DNA of 64,000 nt from Thamnaconus septentrionalis (lineage: Eukaryota > Chordata > Actinopteri > Tetraodontiformes > Monacanthidae): positions 12,582,501 to 12,646,500 of the forward strand of contig CM020518.1 in assembly GCA_009823395.1 (NCBI GenBank). Direction: 5' to 3'. Position 1 is the first letter of the stretch. Each line of letters opens with the position of its first letter. Shown one piece after another: positions 16,701-27,900 of the stretch. The position numbers and the translations under genes are program-made. The notes beneath the pieces were generated by a model. The model searched no databases and was not told the DNA's origin. It saw only the letters and a program-made list of their open reading frames with translations.

Positions 16701-19350
16701 TTAAAGGATTATACATTGTCCTTTGTCTTTAGCTCGTTCTGTTGGTGAGACAGTTTGACTGTTGTCTGGTTTGTCTGGGGAATACTGTCTTTTGTCAAGT
16801 AATTCAGAGTCTGCTTCTCCTGATTCCATTTTTCTTGAAGGATCGTCAGCCTCTGGTTCTTGTGTTGCAGTGTTTTTCTCTTCCATTGCAGCTGAATTGG
16901 TGTCTGTAGTGGTGGGTCCTTCACTATCAGTTTGTGAGATCTCAATTGAAGCTAACACAGACGGAACTAAATTGGAGGTCTGGACAATCTCCTTTCCATC
17001 TCCCACGTCAGCATTTTCTGGAGGTGAAGCCATCTCTTTCTCCTTCTCCTCCTGCTGCTCCTTTCCACCAGCCTCAACTACGATAACATCAACTGGAGTT
17101 AGAGGTGTGAGATCCAGACATGGCTTTGGAGCAAGGGGCTTTTTCCTAGGAGGAGCGACTGGCTTTTGCACTTCGAAATCTTTCCGCAGTTTTGGATCAT
17201 TAAGCCCATGCTGCTCATCCACGGTTCTGGAATAATCATCAGTGATTCCAAAGTCATCTTCCTCAAGAGGAAAGTCAAAGCTTGGGGTATCAAGAGCAAG
17301 GGTTTGGATTTCAGATGCTTTTGTTGCTGTAATGGAAACGTGTTTTTTAGTTTTGTCTTCAGTTGTTGTTGGCTGGTCTTCTTCTGTATGTGAGCGAGCA
17401 AAAGGTTCAATGTCACATGGAGAAGAATTACAGCTGGACCTGAAGAAGTCTGTAATTTCCTCTTCAGAATTAAGCTGCACACCCTTATCGGCGCCAAAAT
17501 CGTAATAATCCTGGGACAACACTCGTTGACCTTCTGCTGCGTGCTCCCCTTTGTCAGTGGGCTCCACCTCCACCACAGGAGTCTCATCTATCAGGGCATA
17601 CTTCTCCAAGTATCCTCTGGCTTCTCGGTCTGAATTACGACTGTGAAAAGACTTCTCAGAATTAACACTTTCCACATCCTCTTCTTTTTGCCGTGTGCCA
17701 ACCGCCTCTTCGTACAAGTCTGTGTAGAGAAAGGCCATCGCTTTGGGCTCCTCAAGCAAAATTGGATCAATGATTTTTGGAGGGCCCTCTGGCAGAAAGA
17801 TGGGAGTCAGGATGTCTTCTTGACTTCCAAACAAAGGTGTACCAGTTGCTTTGGAAGGAAGCCTAGTTGGTGCACCTTCGGTCACTCCATCCTCTCCTGA
17901 GAGGTTCTTCAAATAGCTGCCCGTGCCACTGTAAAACACTTCATCCAGAAGATCACTAGTGATATGATCTAGGCTAACAGTGTCTGACTTATCCTGATCT
18001 AAAGGTGTCATGATATCGATATTTCCTATAGCCAGCACAAGCTTCTCTGTCTCCTGGAAATTTGTTGTGACCTCAGTATCTTCCTCTGGTTCATGTGCAA
18101 CCACAGTAGGCCCCCCTGGAGCTTGGACATCAATCAGGTTGAATGCCTCAAAGTAGTCCACACTGCCAGCAGCTGCCCTGACTGAAGGTCTGACCACTGG
18201 AGCACCAGGTGGATCCATTACATGTGAAGGTAAGGGCTTTATTGGTTCAATTCTTGTTGTGTTTGGTTCTGTTGTCGAGACCTCAAGCTCATGAACATTG
18301 GTCTCTTCGCTGGCTTTAGGTAACAGAACATCTTCCAGGTAAGAAAGATTGTCCACCATTTCTTTGCTTTCCTCTTCATCCACCGTGGCCACTTTTGTAG
18401 GTACAACTATATTGAGTATTTCAGAACCCTCAGACACCAAGCTGAACAGCCTCTGGTCTTTATCCACCAGTGGATCGTGTGGTTCTTCTTCGTCATTTTC
18501 TTCAGTTTTCACATTGGGCTGTGAGACTCCTACCAACTCTGGCCTTTCTGAAACGTTCTCCATACTGTGCAGGAGCATTTCTCTTTGTCTCTCTGCCTTG
18601 CTCCTTTTGGTTCTCTCTTTAGCTCTCCTCTTAGAAATCATCTCTTCATCCATGACAAAGATGATCTTTCCTGCTGGAACGGATCCAGGAGGTGCAGCAG
18701 ATCCGAAGACAGCCGGAGAGCTGAGATCTACTGCAGAGTTCCCCGACTCGGATGCCCATGGTGTGTTGCACCGACTGGAGGTTGTCTCCCATGCGATCCC
18801 ACTGTCCTCCCCTTGCATAGTTACCATGGAGAAAGAAGAGTCCATCATCAGACACTGCATCTTTGGCTGAATGTTGTCATCGTGAATGGCTTCACGTAAG
18901 CTGGAAAGACACATTGCAAAAAAAATATATCAGACTGGGTAGTGATATTTGAAAAAAACAACAACAACAACAGTGTTTTTCTACATTGGTAGTTTCAAAA
19001 TTATTTTTATGGTTCACCAAATTGTAATAGGGAGAGTGGCTTTTGTTTTGGCTTAGTATTTCAGTCATTTATCGTGGGTTTAAATAAGACTTGATTGTAC
19101 AACATACCAATTTGTGAGATTAATCATTTAAATTACTCAAATAGTCTGGAAATTACACTATTATGAATCAGTATATACCGGTATTAGTGCATCGAAACTA
19201 CAGAGCGACAGAGTTAAATGTGTACCTGTTTTGAAGGAGCTCCACTTCGTCTCCACCACTGAGACTTTCTTCAGTTATATCTTCTGATGTCAGCGCTGTC
19301 ATCTCAGTGTCCATATCTGACCCCGCCACACTCTGTGATAAAGTATCCAT
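16701..19350 (-). CDS. Unrecognised acidic CaaX-box protein, 2 coding exons
   Basis: Gene not recognised. Coding exons: 19350-19226 (125 bp) and 18900-16701 (2200 bp), joined AG|C in frame across GT-AG sites, giving 774 residues. The start chosen is the ATG of MDTLSQSV; an upstream in-frame ATG at 19491 would add an unconvincing hydrophobic and basic extension. The protein is rich in Glu, Asp, Ser, Thr and Pro, with no transmembrane helix or folded domain seen, so it is probably disordered. At residues 131-149 is a dense basic stretch (ISKRRAKERTKRSKAERQR) that may form a helix, coiled coil or nuclear signal. The last four residues are CIIL, a CaaX box with terminal Leu. By the general CaaX rule this favours geranylgeranylation and membrane attachment. 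The 2.2-kb open exon and clean splicing argue for a real gene. It lies head to head with homer1. Confidence 0.75.
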
Positions 19351-21775
19351 TGTTGGAAGTCGCTGCAGCTTTTTATCTCTGCCTCTCGCCGCTACGAAGT
19401 GCTGCTCCGCTGGCCACGCTCTAAAGCAAGTGTACCCGAGTTGAGTTTTCAAGCTCAGCGCAATCTTGAAACATAAAACTGCTCTTACCATATTTCATGT
19501 CAAGCATGTGCAAAATGCAGAGGGGTCATTTTAACATATGTTCACACTGGGAGAACTCTTGCATTTGGAATAAATAACGCAATCTGCTCTCACTGTGGCA
19601 ACTTTGAACCGTGATGCAACAGCATGAAGTGAATGCCAATGCATTTTTCCCACTGTGCCTCGGCTAAATATATATATATTTTTTGCAGCGAGCCCATATC
19701 CAATGTCACAAGTTTGTCTAAGCATGTAGTATGAGTGGCCAGTATTAGTCTGTGTTGTTTATTTATCAGGGATCAAAAGCTGATGAAATAAGACGTGATG
19801 AAATAAGACAGACATTAATAATAAATGTTGACCATTAATCTAAATCTCTAATTAAAAAATTAATCGTTTGATGTATTTTTTTTTAAACTGTTGACAGAAA
19901 AGAATCAACACGGACACCTGTTAATGCCCATCTGGAAATAAAGCAAATTTGAAATTTAAGACTGGGGCTGTTGAGAAGGGGTTTGCTTTCTGCAAACAGG
20001 TTGTACTCAGGCAAAAGCAAACATTGCATAAACCAGCCGGGCAAAGCCCAGCAAAATCCTAAAAGTTCACGCATCTCAAACTATAGTAGCATCCAACACG
20101 CTATTTACTTTTAATGATTATAGTGGTCAGATTGTGGATTTATACACATGCACATTTAGCTGAAGATGAATTTCCAGTGGACCAATGCAGAAATACACAC
20201 TAGGTGGAAATTCAAGAATCAGACTTTACTTTCTCCCTCACATCCCCAAAAGATCACTTTGGACAGGGAAAACATAGAACAGCGTTAATAATATAGTCAG
20301 CACACAAACATGTAGGATGCAAAAAAATTCTGTAAACCAGTCACATATTTATTTTTTAGAGAAAATGCAATAAGTTAAGGCCTGGAACATTTTTTTTTTT
20401 TTTACATGTCGAGACTTATAGAGGCGTAACGACAACATCTTCAAACAATATTCACATTATTGGCTGCATTTGAAAATTGTCTTTATTTGTATTATTCATT
20501 GCTATTGCAAATTTGAGTGAATCGGCAAAAGAAGAAAAAAAAGGAAAAAGATAATCGACCCTATATGCGCGCCATGCCGATATGCCTCATAAACAGTGAC
20601 GCCCAGCCCAAGCAGCGACGTGATGACGTAGTTTAATGCTCCCCGCAGAGAGAGGCGGCGGTGGCGGCGGCGGAGGAGGAGGAGGATGGAGCGGGCAGGG
20701 CAAATGAATGAGAGACGCGGCGGGCTGATGAGAGGATGAGGCGGCTGGAGGGGCTTTAAAGCGTCGCACTTTTGACACCATCCGAATCATCTCCGTCGCG
20801 CCGCGCTGGATGGAATCGATGAGATAACTCCAACGCAGCAGCTCGGGGCCGGCGCCTCATTAGCCCGCAATTCGTCGGTTACCGACCATAATCCGTCAAA
20901 ACTGGGGTCGGGAATGACGGGGGAAGGCTGGAGTGTGCACCGAGCGGCTTGTGTCTGATCTCCAAAAAAAAAAAACAGAGATGGGGCTCTCCGTGGAAGA
21001 AGGAAGATGTCTCCCATCGTCGGCGAGCGGCGTTCAGGCTCCTCTCGGGGGAACAACTCTGGCTTGAAGGAATTTTGATGGAGCGGCCGAAGGCGACAAG
21101 CGGGATTTATCGACTGCCGGTTTGTTGTTGAGATTAAGGGGGAGTGAGAAATCAACGTCTTGTTGCTCTTCCCGTCTGGGGGATAACTGACTGTGGTATT
21201 ATTTCAGCGTAGAGTCCACAGTGGAGATCACAAATACACAAACACACCTCCTCCCAGCTCCGGAGAACTCGCATCGAGCTAACAACGGACGGACGGACGG
21301 ACGACTAAAAAAAGCTCACTTATTTTAAGTCACTCTTTTTTCTTTTTCTTTTTTTTAAGACTCGGATGGTTCTTTCCAAGACTTTAGCATCCAGAAAGAA
21401 AACTTCACAAGCTCGGTTTGATGACAAAAAAAACGTCTTCTCGGCGCCCCGAGTTCAGCTCTATAATCCCGGTTTTGTGGCCAGCAGATGTGTCCTCCTC
21501 CTCCTCCTCCTCCTCCTCCTTCCCCTGCTGCTCCTAGCTAAGAGTTGCAACATTAGCATCGTCGCTGCTGCCCCCCCACCACCACCACAGTTCATCAGCA
21601 TGCAGTCGCCGACACTCTGGCTTTGATGAACTGAGAGGAGAGGAGAGGAGAGGAGAGGAGGGGGGGGCGGAAAAAAAAAAGAATGAACAGGGCCGTGACA
21701 ACACCAGGTCATGTCGGACTGAGGACAGTGCGGTGGCCCCGCCGGCTGTGAAGTCACAACAACCCCCGGGAGCAC

Positions 21776-21781
<6 letters not shown>
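19351..21781. other. Divergent intergenic region and homer1 5' leader
   Basis: This separates the minus-strand CaaX gene from the plus-strand homer1 gene. From about 20640 it becomes G/C-rich with GGCGG and GGAGGA runs, the likely homer1 CpG-type promoter and long 5' UTR. Short upstream ORFs (for example from 21366) exist in the presumed leader but have no protein support. No TATA box was identified. Confidence 0.5.

Positions 21782-21833
<52 letters not shown>
21782..21833. repeat. (GA)n tract in the homer1 5' leader
   Basis: About 25 GA units ending roughly 125 bp before the homer1 start codon. A (GGAGA)n run at 21632-21660 precedes it and a T-rich run follows at 21906-21924. Confidence 0.95.
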
Positions 21834-21836
<3 letters not shown>

Positions 21837-21956
21837 ATCAAGCGCTTGAAGCTAACCTCCAGCCTCGCGCCGCGTTCCCGACACACATCAACAGAGACGC
21901 GGGATCTTTTTTTTTTTTTTTTTTCCCCCCCTCGGGACTCCAAAACACCAGCAGAA

Positions 21957-24900
21957 ATGGGGTACGTAGACACAAAAAGCCCGCTCCAGGCCGACCGGCG
22001 GGCACTGGAGTCTCGTGTTGTAGGTCAAGCTCGGTTTTTGTCATTTTGCCGGCTTTCACCAGTCCCCTCTCCGCCTCACCACCTCGGGCATGTCTCGGTG
22101 GGACAGCAGAGTTCCAGCTGCTGCTAGGCTAGCTTCCCTCGGCTAACTGACAGCGGCGCTGCTGGCATTTGGTGACAGCCTGCTGTCAAAAGAAGCAGGA
22201 AAATGCAAAGTTGAAGCCGGCGCGGAGGGCGGCTACGCTGCCCCTCGCAAGCTACATAAGCTGTCAAGCTGGACAAATGAACGCAGTAGTAACTGTTATT
22301 GTGAGTTGGCAAATAAAGAGATAGGGGGGCTTTTGAATTAATGCCGGAGAGGAGGTCAAGGGTCAGCTCAATTACGTGTTTATTGCGAACGGCCTTTATT
22401 TATGGAGCTGTTTGCCCAACACGGTCGCAAAGCTGCTTCAGCACACACTTTGTGAAAAGTGTCAGAAGAAGTAAGTGAAATTTGCTCAGTGTAGCTCGGA
22501 ATCGAAAGCATACCGATACAATTTTCTAACCAGTTCTTGAACTCTAGAATTAAATAGAATTTTAAAGAATTAATTTGGACTCTCGCAGTGGCAGTTTAAT
22601 TGCTTTTGGGAAAGCCTATTGTCCTGAATTCTGGAGTCCTGAACATTGAGAGTTACAGTATAATGACTGTTTTTTATTATTATTATTAGTGTAATTGTAG
22701 TGTATTTGTAATTTGTTTTAAATTGAATCCATAAGAATCTTTATCTGCGTCCTTAGGAAGATATGTCTTAAACCGGGCCGTAATAATTTCTTCAGCGCTG
22801 CCTACTTACTGTAAATCCCCCGCCAGTAAATGAGGATCTCACTTGGCCGAGGGTGTAGTGCAAAGCATGCGTGAACCTGCAGATGTGATTCTCCCGATCA
22901 CGGGCGACCTACTTCTTATTCCAGATGAAGGCAGATGATGATGATGTTGATGATGAGGCACGGGATTGGTTGGTTGTCATATTGTGGTCGTAGTAAGTGG
23001 GGGGTTGGAGGGCGTGTGTGTGTGTATGTGTGTGCGCTTGTCCTCGCGCGCTGCGCGGTTCCCAATGGTTCTGGAGTCCCGGTCGAAAACAATCGATATC
23101 CCAGACGAGGACAGGAGAGCGTGTCCTGCGCTTGCCCTCTCCCCCTCATTAGCAAGTCAGATTTCAGCCGCCTCACCGGCTTCTGTCCCTGGATAATTCA
23201 TGCTAGTAAACAAGCCGTCCTGCCCTAGAGCCTCGCTCGCACCGTGGCTAAATTAAGCCCTGACCTGTTCCTCCACCCAGTCGGGTAGAAGGAAACTTGG
23301 AGTCAACACGTGTTTACTGGAAGCCCACCGCAGCAGGCAGGCAGGGCGGTGGCACTGAATGACTGCAGTTTAACACACATGGAAAAGTCATCCATCCAGC
23401 CTTTACCGTTGATCAAATGGAAATCACAGCGTCGCCACGCCACTACATGAGCAAAAATAGCCTGTTTGCAATTGTGGCAAATATGTTGCTTTTTAGTCTC
23501 CGCAACTGCGCAGTCACCATTAACCAATCGGGCTGCGATACGGGGAGGAAGCACGCGCGGTCACATGACCACCGGGCAGGTATGCGGGACAGGTAAAAAA
23601 ATCCAAGTTGAGAAAAAATAACCGACTTTCATTGCAATTGTTATTGCTTTATTGTCATGAGATAAAAATGACAACGTAACAGAATCTCATTGTGAAATCA
23701 GTGGGTGGCTCGGGTTGAATGTTTCTGTCCAGCGCCAGGTGAAGTCGGTGAGAGCCTGAATCCGACCCTGATTTGCGTTCCCCGTGTCTGAGGGCAAGCT
23801 GAGACCTGCACAGCGTTGGGAACACTGAAGCGCTGGGTGTGCGTCAGGCAACTGCTGTTACGACGTTAACGGCCTGTTGTCGACGCGCCGTGTAAATGAA
23901 AAGGCTCCGCTTAATACACTGCAGGCTGCTGTGCATTCGAGCTGTGGCTTCAAAACATATGGATGAGTAGGCTGCCAGCATAATTCAGATTCAGGCGTGT
24001 GTGTGTGTGTGTGTGTGCTCGGTAGCTGACAAAATGATCAAGTGAATGGAAGAAAAACATTAATAACTGAAGTTATTGTCATAATGTTAGTGATGGTTTT
24101 TCAGAATCTTAGTGGCCGTGGCTTAGTGGAGAGTAGATCTTTCACTCACTGTCCTCTGGCGCTGTTGTGCATTAGTAGCACAGTTAGGAGGTTATCTGGA
24201 CATGTTCACACACAGTTCACATCTTCATCATCTGCGCTGGGAACATTAGTGTGTCTGAGCGTGTGTGTGTGTGTGCGTGCGTTTGTGCTGTGCTCATTGG
24301 AAGCGTGGAACTGCTGATCCAATGACATCTGCGGGGCAGATTCCTCTGTCCCAGCGCTCGTCATTGACACTTGAATGCAGCGTTTCGCTTCATTGTGACG
24401 GGGGATTAGCGGGCAACAGTTGCCTCTCTCTCACACACACACGCACACACACAGTAGCAGATTGTGACAGGCCATACTGTTGACCAGTGAGACCCCTCGG
24501 AAAAAAATCAGTCGGTGAAGGAGTTGACGGCGTTAATCAGGACTCTTGTTCATCTCACATTTAATCAAGAAATGAATCACTTGATCTTGATTGGCTGTGG
24601 CCTTTTTGGTTTTTCTTTTTCAAAAGAAGAGCTCGTTCAGGAGCTCGCGAGGCAGCCGAACCACTGAGATCTCAGTCGACTCAAGGGGTTCGATGCTTGT
24701 TAACATGGGCGCCCACAAGAGGGCGTTGCGATAGTCGGTCTTACTGCAACTTGACAACATTTCAGTGATAAAAGAGACATAAAAAAACCAGCTAAGTCGT
24801 TTGGAAACTAAATATTCTACAAATTCTGTTAAATCACCCCAACGAGGTCATAACTTAGCACAGCATCTTTAATCATGTTTCACATCACTAGCTGCGTTTC

Positions 24901-27900
24901 CATTACAGTTTTTCCGAAAATAAAAGCGATATTTCTAAAAATTTCTACAAAGTATAATTGCGATTTGTTGGTGTTTCCATTGACCTGTGTGAAGCGCATA
25001 AGCTGTAATTCTGGTACAATCTCGTCCCGCGAGACCCCACTTTGAGGAGGATGGAGGTGCCAAACATTTTGCGTTTTGGAGCAGCTAACTCAGTTGTCGA
25101 TGTTGTTTGCTGTCAAGAATGGTTCTTATGTTTTTCTCTTTGATTACTTGTGAAAAATATTCCGTCTCCTCCTCCAACGCGTCATTTTCACTTGGAAGTG
25201 AACTGGTCTCGTGACCCCGTACAAACCACCTCATGAGAGCGTGAAAACCTTCCAGCGATATTTTAGAGGTTTTTCGAAGTTTAGCTGTTTCCATTACCAG
25301 TTTTTTATTGCGATATTTAGGTTTTGCGTAATTCTAGGAGTAATGGAAACGCAGCTTGAATGGCATCTCAGTGGTTGTGCGGAGATAAAGTGAAAAGGTC
25401 AAATCATAATCGGCTGTTAACGATGGAAAATATGACAGGAGAGCACTTGCTGAGGCGCTAAGCTAACTGGCCTCACTTGGCACCCTAAAATGAAGGTTTG
25501 AGAGGTTTAATTGGTGTCTTTTAACACTGAATGGTGGTTCTTCAAGCCGCCCTGTCCAAAAAAAATAAATATCTATGATCGTGACAAGATAAATAAAAGC
25601 CAGATATCTTCTAGCTCACATCACACTGTACGTAGCGGACTGTGTGAATCCTGCGCCCACGGCCTCACAACCTCCCGCTTGGAGAGCGTCTATCTTTAAA
25701 CAGCATCGACGGCCTCCGCTCCGACTTAATTAACAGGCTGTGGCGAGACGAGAGGGTTTCCTGGAGACAATCGCTCTGTCCCTGAAGAGACCGAAGACAG
25801 TCGGCCACAAGCGGAGCAATTAAAACTGTTGCTCCTTGGAAAACCGGCGAAAGGGATCTCAGCAGATCTGCATTTAATCGATCGGCCGTGAAAGGGAACA
25901 AAATCCTTTGCGTCGCCGTCGTTTAAGCTCGCCTGGACGTAGCGTTGTAGTCAAGACCGCACCAACCGAGACCGAGACATTATCAAGAAAAAAAAATGGA
26001 AATAAGGGGTCAGTCCGAGACTGAGACAGGACCAAGTAAAAATGCCTCCGAGTCCGAGATGAGACCAAGACCCTTAAAAAGTGGTTTCGACTTGAGACCA
26101 AGACCAGTCTCAAGTACTACAACACCACCTGGACGTTGAGTTCCGACATATATATAGAGCACAGTTATATAGTCCTGAGGTCAGTCAGTGATCGCGCTTT
26201 GCATTTCGGACCCCGTGTTTTGTGTGAACGTGTTAAGATCTGGATTTTACCGAGCTGAATAACCAAGATCAGAGCGTTTCGGTCTGTCAAGACCAACACG
26301 AGAACAGTTTCCTCAAGGTCACTGAGGCAAAGATGATCTAAGCAGCAGCCGCCGCTTGCACATGAATGATATTAAAGGCATTTGCATCGACTGACGGCGC
26401 CCTTGGGAGAAACAAGACTGACGAAAGATTCTTCTGCTTCGACCGGAGAGTTGAGTAGCCAGCCTATAGTTTTTTTAAGAGCTTCAAACGTTCAATCTCA
26501 AGCCCTTGAAGAATCACAGAGGAAGCAGTTTTGCTTTGAAATGGGTGGAAGTGACGCTTTTGTTTTTGCACTTGGCTAGCAAGAGTTTGCCAACCTTTTT
26601 GCTAGATCCAGTCAGTTGTCCTGTCCGGGTCTGTTTTAAATGAGCCCAGTGACGCTTCCAGGTCACCTTTAGTTCTTGTGTCTGTCGCGGGTTTAATCAT
26701 TCCCACCCAGATCACTCACTTTTCAAACTGTTGCCCTCTGGCGGACGTTTCAGGACAATAAAAGCAAGGACAAAAACGCAGTTTTTACACAAGAGCCATA
26801 ATTGCACTTAATAGACAGCAAACCAAATAGAGATTTTGGGACACTTATTATGGTTTTATTAGTTTTGTTTTGCTAGTATTCATAGTTTTTTTTAATTTAA
26901 TTTACTGTATGCACTGGAGGAAGGCAATTTTAAATGTCGTTGTACTCACTGTATCATGACAGTAATGGAATTCAATTCACAAATCAAGAGTTCCTATGCA
27001 AACGAGTCTCTTGTGACGGCCGCGTCGGCCCAGCCGCTTCTTATTTTGAGCGGGGAGGAAAAATCACCATATCTGTGAAGAAGCGCAATATTATCCGGTT
27101 GGATATTTATCCAAACCGCCCACAAACACACACACACACACACACACACACAAGGCAGCAGGTCGGAGTGAACGGACTCCCGGTTTCCTGTCCTGCCTCC
27201 TCAGCTCAACTTGTTTCTTCAGGCCAGCCAATCCCGGCAGTGAGTTCGCTGTTGTTGATGCAAAAAAAAAAAAAGCCAAACTACAACACAATCTAATCAG
27301 TTTTGCTTGTGCGACGCTGCTCGTCCACCGGGGGGCAGACCTTCGAGGCGGAGTCTCTGTCTGCCGATGCAGCTGAGACGCAGGTTTTCCCGCCGACTGA
27401 AACGAATGAAAATGTCATCTCTCTATCTCGTCAGCGGTGTTTAATCACGCCTGACATCATCGTGCCGAGCTTTTTATTTTGTACACAAATCTAAATATTT
27501 TCGTTGCGTCATTAGCCCCAAGCTAATCGTCCGAGAAAATCCCTGCTACGCAAAAAATGAGATGGCTTTGTTTTGGGAATTTTTTTTTTTCAGATTTTTT
27601 CTATCCCATTAACTTCTTCACTTTTACTTTTTCAGCATAGTTTTGCGTCAGTAGATAAATTGTCCTCATTAAAAGAAACTATGGTCGCACGCTGCAGCAA
27701 AATCCTTTGTTCGGATTTTGTTTCTCCCTCTTCTACAATCTGACCTTGAAGGCAGCGTCACCTCAGACACTTCCTGATTGCTTCTCTCTTCCTCCCCCCC
27801 ATCTCTGTCTCTCTGCTCCCCCCCCCGCCATCTCCTCCTCCCTCTGCGCAGAGAGCAGCCCATCTTCAGCACGCGGGCCCACGTCTTCCAGATCGACCCC

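Larger units (their letters stand above)
21962..27851 (+). other. homer1: homer1 intron 1
   Basis: No exon was recognised in these 5.9 kb. They hold a (GT)n tract (23997-24017), two MITE-like elements (24890-25356 and 25941-26127) and a (CA)n tract (27126-27152). The donor is GTACGT after ATGGG and the acceptor is GCGCAG. Confidence 0.7.

Noticed and set aside
19351..19491. N-terminal extension of the CaaX protein from an ATG at 19491
   Set aside because: Unlike the downstream acidic protein in composition; the later ATG gives a normal first exon.
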